NCBI GenBank assembly: GCA_963525745.1
Contig: CAURMH010000001.1
Coordinates: 1-64,000, forward strand
From: CAURMH01 sp963525745
GTDB lineage: Bacteria > Pseudomonadota > Gammaproteobacteria > Enterobacterales > Pasteurellaceae
DNA length: 64,000 bases
Direction of reading: 5' to 3'
Shown here: positions 21,003 through 29,629 of the stretch, piece after piece
Position numbering within the stretch: position 1 is the first letter of the stretch
How the letters are laid out: the number at the start of each line of letters is the position of its first letter
The notes under the pieces: generated by a model
Told to the model about the DNA's origin: nothing
The model's database searches: none
What the model saw: the letters and a program-made list of their open reading frames with translations, nothing else
Translations under genes and position numbers: made by a program

Positions 21003-22373
21003 TTATACGATTTCATCCTGATCATGATGATTCATTTTCAATCTGGCAAAATAATCTCGCGTTTCTTCAATGACCACTTTTCGCAAACCGATTAATGCAA
21101 TCAAATTCGGAAATGCCATTAAGCCGTTCACAATATCCGCCAGAATCCAAATTAGATTTAATTGCAGGAAAGAACCTATGCCGACTAAAGCAATAAAGAT
21201 CACGCGATAAAACTTAATGCCGCGGATACCGATCAAGTACACAAAGCAACGCTCGCCATAATAACACCAACCTAAAATTGTCGTAAAAGCAAAGAAGAGC
21301 AAGCCGACAGTAACAATTGTCGCTCCGACGGATGTCCCCAATCCTTGCGCAAAGGCATAATTGGTCGCTGCCGCGCCAGCGATTTCACTGTTCTGCCATA
21401 CACCGGTCAAGACCAATACAATGCCCGTCATCGAACAAACGATGATTGTGTCCAAAAAAGTCCCGGTCATGGAAATTAAACCTTGTCGAACCGGTTCTTT
21501 GGTTTGCGCTGCCGCCGCGGCAATGGGCGCACTACCCAATCCTGACTCGTTAGAAAAAATCCCTCTCGCCACGCCGGATTGAATCGCTTTCATTACTGTA
21601 AAACCAATTGCCCCGCCCAGTGCCGCTTGCGGGTCAAAGGCGCTATGAATAATCAGTGCCAATACAGCCGGAACCTGTGCCCAATTCAGAATCAAGATGA
21701 CCAATGACGTCGCTACATATAAAATTGCCATAAACGGTACAATTACCGAAGAAGCCGTTGCAATACGTTTCACGCCGCCTAAAATAATCATCGCGACCAA
21801 AAGTGTTACCACAAGTGCGGTCAAAATGACCGGAATATTAAAGGTATCTTCCATCGCATGCGTAATGGCGTTCACTTGCGGAAATGTGCCGATACCGAAA
21901 AACGCGACTAATATGCCAAATACGGCGAATAATCTCGCCAGCCATTTCAGCCCGAGGCCGCGCTCAATATAATACATCGGGCCGCCTGCCATAAAACCGT
22001 TTTTATCGCGCACGCGATATTTTACCGCCAATAAGCATTCGGCATACTTAGTCGCCATACCAAGCAGAGCGACCAGCCACATCCAAAAAATAGCACCCGG
22101 CCCGCCGGCTTGTACCGCCGTTGCCACACCGACAATATTGCCTGTACCGATTGTTGCGGCCAAAGCCGTGCAAAGCGCCTGAAAAGAGGACACGTCGCCT
22201 TTTCCGCCCGCATTGTCTTTTTTAAATAAATAGGCCAATGCTCGCGGCAAATGTACGATTTGAATAAACCCGAGGCGTAAAGTGAGATAAAGCCCCGTTC
22301 CGGATAATAAGATCAATAACGGCGGCCCCCAAATAAAGGCATCGACCGCAGCTAAAATAGTCTCTATTGACAT
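21003..22373 (-). CDS. Alanine/glycine:cation symporter (AGCS family)
   Basis: 456 residues, about eleven membrane helices. Signatures of the AGCS family include the GTGNIVGVATAVQAGGPGA substrate-site segment, FWMWLVALLGMATKYAE, GGPMYYIERGLG and SNESGLGSAPIAAAAA. The family imports alanine or glycine with sodium. The glycine riboswitch 100 bases upstream argues that glycine is the substrate or signal. It resembles H. influenzae HI0883. It is on the minus strand, convergent with the exported protein gene. Confidence 0.94.
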   Translation of the reverse strand: MSIETILAAVDAFIWGPPLLILLSGTGLYLTLRLGFIQIVHLPRALAYLFKKDNAGGKGDVSSFQALCTALAATIGTGNIVGVATAVQAGGPGAIFWMWLVALLGMATKYAECLLAVKYRVRDKNGFMAGGPMYYIERGLGLKWLARLFAVFGILVAFFGIGTFPQVNAITHAMEDTFNIPVILTALVVTLLVAMIILGGVKRIATASSVIVPFMAILYVATSLVILILNWAQVPAVLALIIHSAFDPQAALGGAIGFTVMKAIQSGVARGIFSNESGLGSAPIAAAAAQTKEPVRQGLISMTGTFLDTIIVCSMTGIVLVLTGVWQNSEIAGAAATNYAFAQGLGTSVGATIVTVGLLFFAFTTILGWCYYGERCFVYLIGIRGIKFYRVIFIALVGIGSFLQLNLIWILADIVNGLMAFPNLIALIGLRKVVIEETRDYFARLKMNHHDQDEIV

Positions 22374-22469
22374 TTTGATTCCTCGTTACAACTGAGCAAA
22401 AACTCAACAATACAAGGAGACAAAAAGAATGCGATAAATAAAGAAAAGAAAAATACCGTCGTGTCTTTT

Positions 22470-22652
22470 AGCCCCTGTCCTTTTGCCTGAGCGTTTGAAA
22501 AGCGGCGAAAAATGACCGCTCTTTTGCGCCTTCGGCGTCCCAATACGTCATATTTGGGATCTCTCCAAGGGTTCGTCCGATAACAGTCCCCGCCATCGCA
22601 CCTGAAAGATTTACCTCGTCGGTGTGGGGTCGATTCCCCACTCTCCAGCTAC
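22470..22652 (-). promoter_or_regulatory. Tandem glycine riboswitch
   Basis: Reading the minus strand from 22652, the first aptamer has GGAGAG, ACCGACGAGGTAAA, CTTTCAGGT and GGGGACTG. A short linker leads to a second aptamer with GGAGAGATCC, GCCGAAGGCGCAAAA, CTCAGGCAAAAGGACAGGGG. These are the conserved cores of both glycine aptamers. It lies in the leader of the AGCS symporter. The 555-base gap 22374-22928 is mostly this element plus the grcA terminator. An apparent 74-residue reading frame here is only its shadow. Confidence 0.95.
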
Positions 22653-22876
22653 CTTCATCCGAACATCCGACAAAATCATCAGATTTTGCCAAGCTTGAAA
22701 AAGCACGCGGATTTTACCAAATTTTCCCTTTTTTCTCAACGGTGACGGGGGCAAGGGGATAAGGCGGGGTAGAAAGTGCGGTCAAATTTTAGTGAATTTT
22801 GCAATTCATCGCCAATTCGGTAGACGTTTTTAACCTAATACGACCTCTAAAATCATCATGATAGAAAAAACGCATT

Positions 22877-22911
22877 AAAAAACGCAAACCATGATTTGGC
22901 TTGCGTTTTAA
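22877..22911 (-). terminator. Terminator of grcA
   Basis: Minus-strand hairpin with arms AAAACGCAAGCCA and TGGTTTGCGTTTT (one mismatch) followed by a T run, starting 18 bases past the grcA stop. Confidence 0.88.
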
Positions 22912-22928
22912 TTTAAAGTGACAATCAG

Positions 22929-23312
22929 TTAAAGGCTTTCGGTAAAAGTACGTGTAATCACATCACGTTGTTGTTCCGGCGTTAAGGAATTAAAACGAAC
23001 GGCATAACCGGAAACACGAATAGTTAATTGCGGATATTTATCCGGATTATTGACAGCGTCTTCCAATGTTTCGCGACGCAATACGTTCACGTTTAAATGC
23101 TGTCCTCCTTCAACTTTTACTGTCGGCGCCACATTGACCGGAAGCTCGCGATATTCGATTTTACCTAACTCATTAATCGCAACGACCTGATCTTCCTGAT
23201 AACCGTCTTTTGCGCATAAGCAACGCGCTTCGTTCGTTTCATTATCGAATAACCAGAATGAGTTTAATAAATTATCATTTGCGGCTTGTGTAATTTGAAT
23301 ACCTTTAATCAT
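22929..23312 (-). CDS. grcA: Autonomous glycyl radical cofactor GrcA (YfiD)
   Basis: 127 residues from the ATG at 23312, which has a full AGGAGG ribosome-binding site six bases away; an earlier start at 23333 is not needed. The C-terminal half copies the glycyl-radical domain of pyruvate formate-lyase, with the radical glycine Gly102 in RVSGYAVRF. It repairs oxygen-damaged PFL by supplying a spare radical domain. A candidate FNR site lies upstream (23387-23400), consistent with anaerobic expression as in E. coli. Divergent from ung. Confidence 0.98.
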   Translation of the reverse strand: MIKGIQITQAANDNLLNSFWLFDNETNEARCLCAKDGYQEDQVVAINELGKIEYRELPVNVAPTVKVEGGQHLNVNVLRRETLEDAVNNPDKYPQLTIRVSGYAVRFNSLTPEQQRDVITRTFTESL

Positions 23313-23386
23313 AAGTGCCTCCTGTGTTGGCATTTGAATTTAAACTGGCTAAATTTTATCAAATAATTTTTCTCTTTCCAATTCTT

Positions 23387-23400
23387 TTGAGGCAAATCAA
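23387..23400 (-). promoter_or_regulatory. Candidate FNR site upstream of grcA
   Basis: On the minus strand the site reads TTGAT-TTGC-CTCAA, one change from the FNR consensus TTGAT-N4-ATCAA. AT-rich -10 candidates such as TAAAAT (complement of 23353-23358) put the site about 40-47 bases upstream of the likely transcription start, the class II activator position. E. coli grcA is FNR-activated, which supports the reading; binding here is inferred. Confidence 0.6.
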
Positions 23401-23570
23401 AAATAAATTTCACCGATTTATAAGTAAAATTAATTTAAATTAATTTTATAAAAAGGAAGAATTCAAGTAATTGTATTTCCTGTTTGAAGGATAAATTGAA
23501 GAATAAAACATCATTTTTTATAACCGCACTTTTGATTATAATAGGTAAAAAACGGCTAATTAGGCAAATT

Positions 23571-24230
23571 ATGAAGACCTGGACAGATGTTATCGGCAAA
23601 GAAAAAACGCAATCTTATTTTCAACATATTCTGCAGCAAGTGCATGCGGCGCGATTGGCGGGCAAAATCGTTTACCCTCCTCAAGAAGAGGTTTTTAATG
23701 CGTTTAAATTAACGCCTTTTGAAAATATAAGAGCGGTCATTTTGGGGCAAGATCCTTACCATGGGCCGAATCAGGCGCATGGTTTGGCCTTTTCGGTCAA
23801 ACCCGGCGTGGCGACGCCGCCTTCTTTACTAAATATTTACAAAGAACTTGGCACAGATATTGCCGGCTTTCAGATGCCTAATCACGGATACTTGGTTAAG
23901 TGGGCCGAGCAAGGCGTTCTGTTACTTAACACGGTGTTGACGGTTGAACGTGGGCTTGCGCACTCTCATGCCAATTTAGGTTGGGAGACTTTCACTGATC
24001 GCGTTATCGCCGCGGTTAATACCCACCGGCAAAATGTGGTTTTTTTATTATGGGGCAGCCACGCACAAAAAAAAGGTCAATTTATTGACCGTACCCGCCA
24101 TTTGGTCTTAACCGCAGCGCACCCCTCTCCGCTATCCGCCTATCGCGGCTTTTTCGGATGCCGCCATTTCTCTCACACAAATGCTTATTTACGGCAACAT
24201 GACATGTCTGAGATTGATTGGCAAGTATAA
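23571..24230 (+). CDS. ung: Uracil-DNA glycosylase Ung
   Basis: Removes uracil from DNA. I start it at the ATG at 23571 (219 residues, [12 protein letters not shown]), where family homology begins; the upstream in-frame extension is AT-rich and unlike Ung. The catalytic water-activating Asp61 is in GQDPYHGP. The LLNTVLTV and [13 protein letters not shown] segments follow. The DNA-intercalation loop with its histidine is in [13 protein letters not shown]. Divergent from grcA, as I recall for H. influenzae HI0017/HI0018. Confidence 0.98.
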   Translation: MKTWTDVIGKEKTQSYFQHILQQVHAARLAGKIVYPPQEEVFNAFKLTPFENIRAVILGQDPYHGPNQAHGLAFSVKPGVATPPSLLNIYKELGTDIAGFQMPNHGYLVKWAEQGVLLLNTVLTVERGLAHSHANLGWETFTDRVIAAVNTHRQNVVFLLWGSHAQKKGQFIDRTRHLVLTAAHPSPLSAYRGFFGCRHFSHTNAYLRQHDMSEIDWQV

Positions 24231-24324
24231 TGGCTTAATTCAAACGAAAACGCTTAGCAAAGCGACCGCACTTTTCGCCATAACGTAGAAGTATTACGTA
24301 TAAAACACAATAACTTCATCCAAA

Positions 24325-25689
24325 TCACAAAATCATCTTGACCAATTTATCCGCTTTTACGCGGGCAAATTTTTTCAAAAGCTGCTGCACGGGGAGCGGA
24401 TATTGGTCGAAGGCATCCAGTTGATTAAAATCCGTTAAAACGGTGGTGTGGCGGCGAATATGCTCGAGCTCAGTTTCCGCCGTGTCGCGGAGGGTTTGTT
24501 TCGGATCGTGAATCAATAAGCCGTTTTCAGCGTCCAGACGCCATGCACGAGGGTTTAAGTTATTGCCCGTTAACAATATAAATCGGTTATCGACCCAAAC
24601 GCCTTTTAAGTGATAGCTATTTTCACCGTCTTTCCACAAACGAACCGTCAGCAAACCTTGTTCTATTTCCGCTGCAAATTTTTGGCAAAAACGACGCAAA
24701 TTACTTTCGTATAAATAAGGCAACGCCCCCGCCATTTTGAACGGTTTATCCGGCGGAATATAAAAATCATTGGCGATTTTATCACCGACAATAATTTCGA
24801 TCTTTTTACCTTGATGCAGCAATTTCGTGAGTTTTTGTTGTAATGTGCGCGGAAAATTAAAATAAGGCGTACAAATGGTCAATTTTTCCTGCACCAATAA
24901 AAACAAATCTTCAATCACGCGATTGAGCCGATTGCTTCCCGCCCCTAAACCGAAAAGCGGCGAAACGCTTAAAACATCGGAAAAATCGGCCGCACTTTGA
25001 CATCGATAATTGCCGTGAGCGGCTAATTTTTTACGATAAGCGCGAATTTCCGCCCGAATTTCTTTGGTGGCCGGACAGGCATATTCCAGCGCATGAACGA
25101 CACTATCATCGAGTAAGTAGTCGTTAATAAAATTGACCATCGTATCGGCTAACGGCGCGCTGGTGATTTTTTGATAGCGGTCATAACGATATTTATTTTG
25201 CTGTTGAAGATAGACATTATTTATGCTGGCGCCGCTGTATAGTACCGTGTCGTCAAAAATAAAGCCTTTAATATGCAGCACGCCAAATACTTCACGAGTA
25301 TTAATCGGCACACCAAAAAAGAAAGGCGCATCGTCGCCGGGTTGATAACTTCGGCGTTGTTCGCCATACCAATCGGCATTGGTCGCGGATTTTTCCTCAC
25401 CGAGCAAATTGCGTTGCGCGCGGTGCCAATCCACGAAAATTTTAATATCAAGTTCGGGACGAGCCTGTTTTGCGCGATAAATTTCGTTGAGAATTTCCTG
25501 ACCGGCTTCGTCTTTTTGCCAATAAAGCGCGGTGATATAAATGCGTTTTTGTGCATTTCTAATTAAGTCGATAATTTGCGTTTTAAACTCTGCCGGGCCG
25601 AATAGAAAAGTAACTTGTTCGCCTTGTAGTGGGATAAACGGCAATTTTTTCAAACGCCGTTCCGCGCGTTTTGCTTTATTTAATAACAT
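24325..25689 (-). CDS. pssA: CDP-diacylglycerol-serine O-phosphatidyltransferase PssA
   Basis: Makes phosphatidylserine, the precursor of phosphatidylethanolamine. 454 residues of the phospholipase D superfamily. Two HKD motifs are seen: HIKGFIFDDTVLYSGASINN and HLKGVWVDNRFILLTGNNLN (the second histidine/lysine pair intact). No membrane helix; the enterobacterial type is peripherally bound to ribosomes and membrane. The 170-base divergent region with the SpoU gene contains a TATAAT box at 25769-25774. Confidence 0.97.
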   Translation of the reverse strand: MLLNKAKRAERRLKKLPFIPLQGEQVTFLFGPAEFKTQIIDLIRNAQKRIYITALYWQKDEAGQEILNEIYRAKQARPELDIKIFVDWHRAQRNLLGEEKSATNADWYGEQRRSYQPGDDAPFFFGVPINTREVFGVLHIKGFIFDDTVLYSGASINNVYLQQQNKYRYDRYQKITSAPLADTMVNFINDYLLDDSVVHALEYACPATKEIRAEIRAYRKKLAAHGNYRCQSAADFSDVLSVSPLFGLGAGSNRLNRVIEDLFLLVQEKLTICTPYFNFPRTLQQKLTKLLHQGKKIEIIVGDKIANDFYIPPDKPFKMAGALPYLYESNLRRFCQKFAAEIEQGLLTVRLWKDGENSYHLKGVWVDNRFILLTGNNLNPRAWRLDAENGLLIHDPKQTLRDTAETELEHIRRHTTVLTDFNQLDAFDQYPLPVQQLLKKFARVKADKLVKMIL

Positions 25690-25860
25690 AACTTATTCCA
25701 ACCGTTGTACGAATGGGTTAGTCTACAATATTTCTTTTAAGATGGTTAGAAAAAATCATTCTTTTGGTTATAATGACGGCTGTTTTACCCTTATTTAGTC
25801 TATTTATTAGACGATCGAAGCCGAAAGGCAATCTGAAATCTTATCGTGCGAGTCCATACT

Positions 25861-26907
25861 ATGACCAAGAAATCCGCCCCAGCCCGTTTCCAATCAAACA
25901 CCGATAAAACCTTTCGTGAACGTTATGTCGGCGATAAATCATCCCGAAATCGACCGCACTTTAGCGCCTCAAAGCCGGCGTCATCAACCTCTCCTTCCCA
26001 ATCCCGCTACGCCGCGCAATCCGTTGCCGAGCCGACGTCATCTTTAACGTTAAATCGTGCTAACGGTGTCTCGGGTACCGTTGAAGTCACGGTAAAACGC
26101 TCGGAAAATAAGTCGAAAGAAAAAAAGACCGGGCCGCTTTCGCCGCGCGCGCCTGAGAAAATTAAGAAAAATCGAGCGGAAGAAATGAAAGTATGCGGCG
26201 AAAACGCCTGTTCGGCGTTATTTGCCGAACGGCCGGAAAGCATCGTTCGGGTTTGGACAACCGTGACTATGGCTCATCGGGCGGGCGATTTATTTCGTTA
26301 TTTAGCGGCAAACAAAAAAGTCTATCATGTGGTGGAGTCGGCCGAACTGGCATTAGTTAGCGGAACCGAACATCATGGCGGCATTTGTATGTTGGTTAAA
26401 AAACCGCATGCCTTTACGTTGTCCGGCTATTTAAGTGTTCCTCATCAACAAGATTGTTTAATTTTTCTTAATGGGGTTAATAATGCCCAAAATATAGGCG
26501 GAATATTACGCACCTGCGCTTTTTTCGGCATTAAAAATATTGTGACGGAAAATACGGAAATGCTGTATTCCTCAACAGCGTGCCGGATTGCCGAAGGCGG
26601 CGCCGAATATATTCGCGCGCTGGAAGCCAAAAACGACGGACAGGCGCTGGAAATGCTACGTCAAGCCGGTTACCGAATCGTACATATTTCAACCGGTCAT
26701 GAAACGATTAAACATCGAACAACCACACTGGATAAGATGCTATTTGAGAAAAAAACCGTGTTTGTGTTAAGCGAAAGTACAACCGCGCACTTGGCTTCTC
26801 CGCAAGATACCGTTGTTCGTTTTGCGGTGGGCGGCCCGATTAAAAACGGATTGAACGTGGCCGTGAATGCGGGAATTTTATTGGCAAAGTGGTATACAAA
26901 TAATTAA
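25861..26907 (+). CDS. yfiF: SpoU/TrmH-family RNA 2'-O-methyltransferase (YfiF type)
   Basis: I start at the ATG at 25861 (348 residues); a GTG at 25846 is possible. The first 110 residues are Lys/Arg/Ser-rich and low-complexity, probably RNA-binding. The SpoU substrate-binding domain and the knotted catalytic domain follow, with motif 1 in NNAQNIGGILRTCAFFG and motif 3 in GLNVAVNAGILL. The target RNA of this subfamily is not firmly known. The order pssA, yfiF, trmN6, srmB matches H. influenzae HI0425-HI0422. Confidence 0.88.
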   Translation: MTKKSAPARFQSNTDKTFRERYVGDKSSRNRPHFSASKPASSTSPSQSRYAAQSVAEPTSSLTLNRANGVSGTVEVTVKRSENKSKEKKTGPLSPRAPEKIKKNRAEEMKVCGENACSALFAERPESIVRVWTTVTMAHRAGDLFRYLAANKKVYHVVESAELALVSGTEHHGGICMLVKKPHAFTLSGYLSVPHQQDCLIFLNGVNNAQNIGGILRTCAFFGIKNIVTENTEMLYSSTACRIAEGGAEYIRALEAKNDGQALEMLRQAGYRIVHISTGHETIKHRTTTLDKMLFEKKTVFVLSESTTAHLASPQDTVVRFAVGGPIKNGLNVAVNAGILLAKWYTNN

Positions 26908-26924
26908 ACGGCATAAAATTAAGA

Positions 26925-27638
26925 CTAATTTGCCGACGCGGCAAATTTTAAATAAAACGTGTTTGTCAGGGCGATAAATTCATCCGTGTATCGGTTCTTT
27001 TCATTGTAAATAACCAATCGTTCCTTTTGTTTGCATGTATTGTTGCGACTAAAGGTCAGCAACATTCGCTGCGGCGATTTGCCGCTTTTTGTGATCACAT
27101 CCGTTTGTTTAATGCAAAAAAGTGCGGTCGATTTTATCAATGTTTCAGCGGCGTCATAGGGCAGTATAAAACTGATTTTGCCGTTTTCCGCGAGGCAGGA
27201 TTGCGCCCAATCAAGCCAATCCGAGTGGACATTTTGAATGACGCGTGCCAGTTTCCGTTCATCGCTTTTACAAGCTACACCCGATGGATAATAGGGCGGA
27301 TTTGATACGATTAAATCGAATTTTTCGTCGGTTTGACGAACGAATGTTTGAATATCTTGCCGAACGACCCGAATACGCGTCTGCCATGGAGAATCATTCA
27401 CGTTTTGTTGTGCCTGTCGTGCTGCGGCGGCGTTGAGTTCAACCGCGCTTAGGCGGCAGGCGGGATGGCTGCGCTGCGCCAACATTAAAGCAATCAACCC
27501 CGTTCCGGTGCCCATGTCTAAAATATGTCGACAATGCGCAACATCCGCCCATGCGCCGAGCAATACGCCGTCCGTTCCCACTTTCATGGCGCAATATTGT
27601 TGGTTTATACGAAATTGTTGGAAAGTAAAACTACTCAT
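26925..27638 (-). CDS. trmN6: tRNA1(Val) (adenine37-N6)-methyltransferase TrmN6
   Basis: 237 residues. Class I methyltransferase with the SAM loop DMGTGTGLIALMLAQR and the adenine-N6 catalytic motif SNPPYY. The N-terminal FTFQQFRINQQYCAMKVGTD-type segment (KVGTDGVLLGAW) is typical of YfiC. Modifies A37 of tRNA1-Val. Divergent from srmB with a short spacer containing a TATAAT box and an uptake signal; convergent with yfiF. Confidence 0.95.
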   Translation of the reverse strand: MSSFTFQQFRINQQYCAMKVGTDGVLLGAWADVAHCRHILDMGTGTGLIALMLAQRSHPACRLSAVELNAAAARQAQQNVNDSPWQTRIRVVRQDIQTFVRQTDEKFDLIVSNPPYYPSGVACKSDERKLARVIQNVHSDWLDWAQSCLAENGKISFILPYDAAETLIKSTALFCIKQTDVITKSGKSPQRMLLTFSRNNTCKQKERLVIYNEKNRYTDEFIALTNTFYLKFAASAN

Positions 27639-27705
27639 AAAATATCTCAGAAATCGACCGCACTTTCAGATATAATCACGGCCGATTTTAACAAAATATC
27701 CTATC

Positions 27706-29022
27706 ATGATGAATCTACCTCAATTTGAAGACTTAGACCTTTCTCCCGAATTACTCAAAGCCGTTGAAAAAAAAGGCTATCGACGCCCGACATCAATTCA
27801 ACAAGAAGCGATACCGGCCATTATGGAAGCACGGGATGTTCTGGGCTCCGCCCCAACCGGCACGGGAAAAACAGCCGCTTTCTTATTGCCCGCCTTACAG
27901 CATTTGCTGGACTCTCCGCGCCGTAAGCCCGGCCCCCCTCGTATTTTAATTCTTACGCCGACTCGCGAACTGGCTATACAGGTGGCGGAACAAGCGGAAG
28001 AATTAGCTCAATTTACGCATTTGGCTATTGCGACGATTACCGGCGGCGTAGCGTATCAAAATCACGGCGAAGTGTTTAATTCTAACCAGGATTTGGTGGT
28101 GGCTACGCCGGGGCGTTTGTTGCAATACATTAAAGAAGAAAATTTTGATTGCCGCGCAGTCGAAATGTTGATTTTTGACGAAGCGGATCGGATGTTGCAA
28201 ATGGGATTTGGTCAAGATGCGGAAAAAATTGCGGCCGAAACCCGCTGGCGTAAACAAACTTTATTATTTTCGGCAACCCTTGAAGGCGAATTGCTGATCG
28301 ATTTTGCCGATCGTTTGTTACATGAACCGGTAAAAATTGATGCCGAAGCCAGTCGCCGTGAACGCAAGAAAATCAATCAGTGGTATTATCATGCCGACAG
28401 TAAAGAACATAAAATTAAACTATTGGCTCGCTTCATTGAAACGGAAGAGGTAACGCGCGGTTTGATTTTTGTCCGTCGGCGGGAAGAGGTGCGGGATCTT
28501 TCCGATACTTTACGTAAACGCGGTATTCGTTCCGCTTATTTAGAAGGCGGAATGGCGCAAACTCAGCGCAATAATGCGATTGATAAATTGAAATCAGGTA
28601 TTGTTACGGTACTCGTCGCGACGGATGTTGCAGCACGCGGAATTGATATTGATGACGTGAGTCATGTCATGAACGTTGATTTGCCTTATAGTGCGGATAC
28701 TTATTTGCATCGTATCGGGCGAACTGCTCGCGCGGGCAAAAAAGGAACGGCAGTCTCTTTTGTCGAAGCGCATGATTATAAGTTGCTCGGTAAAATTAAA
28801 CGTTATACCGAGACACTTTTAAAATCCCGTATTCTTGATGGCCTGGAACCGCGCACAAAACCACCAAAAGACGGGGAGAGAAAATCGATTTCTAAAAAAC
28901 AAAAAACGCGGTTAAAAGAAAAGCAGGAAAATAAGAGAAAAACGGAGAAAAAAGTCAAGTTGCGTCACAAAGATACCAAAAATATCGGCAAACGACGTAA
29001 ACCTCGTGAAGATAACGACTGA
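27706..29022 (+). CDS. srmB: DEAD-box RNA helicase SrmB
   Basis: 438 residues. Full DEAD-box set: Q-motif RPTSIQQEAIP, APTGTGKT, PTRELA, DEADRML, SATLEG, IFVRRREEV, VATDVAARGID and HRIGRTARAG. A basic C-terminal tail (about 55 residues, Lys/Arg-rich) is typical of SrmB and distinguishes it from RhlE. SrmB acts early in 50S assembly. Two adjacent ATGs open the gene with no strong ribosome-binding site, so the exact start is uncertain by one codon. Confidence 0.94.
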   Translation: MMNLPQFEDLDLSPELLKAVEKKGYRRPTSIQQEAIPAIMEARDVLGSAPTGTGKTAAFLLPALQHLLDSPRRKPGPPRILILTPTRELAIQVAEQAEELAQFTHLAIATITGGVAYQNHGEVFNSNQDLVVATPGRLLQYIKEENFDCRAVEMLIFDEADRMLQMGFGQDAEKIAAETRWRKQTLLFSATLEGELLIDFADRLLHEPVKIDAEASRRERKKINQWYYHADSKEHKIKLLARFIETEEVTRGLIFVRRREEVRDLSDTLRKRGIRSAYLEGGMAQTQRNNAIDKLKSGIVTVLVATDVAARGIDIDDVSHVMNVDLPYSADTYLHRIGRTARAGKKGTAVSFVEAHDYKLLGKIKRYTETLLKSRILDGLEPRTKPPKDGERKSISKKQKTRLKEKQENKRKTEKKVKLRHKDTKNIGKRRKPREDND

Positions 29023-29089
29023 CAATATTATGTTGAGTTGAAAAAAATGTCGCACGGAACGATTAACGTGTTGAGGGGAATAACCGGAT

Positions 29090-29118
29090 AAAAACTAGGC
29101 GGCTATTAGAAGCCGCCT
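29090..29118 (-). terminator. Terminator of acpP
   Basis: Perfect 8-bp stem AGGCGGCT (29097-29104) and AGCCGCCT (29111-29118) with a 6-base loop. On the minus strand it follows the acpP stop by six bases and leads into AGTTTTTATC. It can also stop srmB transcripts from the other side. Confidence 0.88.
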
Positions 29119-29123
29119 TAAGA

Positions 29124-29354
29124 TTATTGATTGTTTTGTACGTAATCAATTGCAGATTGAACAGTCGTAATTTTTTCGGCTTCCTCATCAGGAATTTCAA
29201 TATCAAATTCCTCTTCTAAAGCCATTACTAATTCAACCGTATCTAAAGAATCCGCACCTAAATCCTCAACAAAAGAAGCTTCCGGTTTTACATCTTCTTC
29301 TTTAACACCCAATTGTTCAACGATGATTTTTTTCACGCGTTCTTCAATACTCAT
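29124..29354 (-). CDS. acpP: Acyl carrier protein
   Basis: 76 residues, highly acidic. The phosphopantetheine attachment serine is Ser36 in [21 protein letters not shown] carries intermediates of fatty-acid, lipoate and phospholipid synthesis made by FabD, FabG, FabH, PlsX and LipB, all encoded in this window. It is normally directly downstream of fabG. Here it is 10 kb from fabG, on the opposite strand, alone and with its own terminator. See the inversion finding. Confidence 0.99.
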   Translation of the reverse strand: MSIEERVKKIIVEQLGVKEEDVKPEASFVEDLGADSLDTVELVMALEEEFDIEIPDEEAEKITTVQSAIDYVQNNQ

Positions 29355-29482
29355 TTGTTTTTCCTATTTGTTGTTTTAACTCACTCTGGAGCAGTTAGTG
29401 TATGTATTTTTAAAAAAGTTGCAAGTTCTCACTGGTTATACCACGAAAATCACAATTAATAAAAACACATACCGAGAAAGTA

Positions 29483-29515
29483 ATTACGTATCCTTGCATA
29501 CGCTCAAGGCGTAAT
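29483..29515. repeat. Possible diverged copy of the hairpin repeat
   Basis: ATTACG (29483-29488) and CGTAAT (29510-29515) enclose a 21-base loop containing CTCAAGG. Stem sequence and loop length mirror the inner part of copy A at 9166-9211 (ATTACG, 22 bases, CGTAAT). The match is short. It lies upstream of acpP, in a 275-base non-coding gap (29355-29629) that otherwise holds only AT-rich promoter-like DNA and a weak AGTG/CACT hairpin near 29585-29606. Confidence 0.35.
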
Positions 29516-29629
29516 CAAGCTACAATGCCGTGCTATTTTACCACTCTCTTATTTTTTTGGCTATGGGTTTATGCAAACTTCAACTAAAGTGTTAAAATAA
29601 AGCACTTTTTATTTTAACCGCACGTTATT

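Noticed and set aside
22468..22692. A 74-residue reading frame on the minus strand
   Set aside because: It lies within the glycine riboswitch, whose conserved cores explain the sequence.
23484..23570. N-terminal extension of Ung
   Set aside because: The added residues are low-complexity and hydrophobic, absent from the family, and include an uptake signal read as protein.
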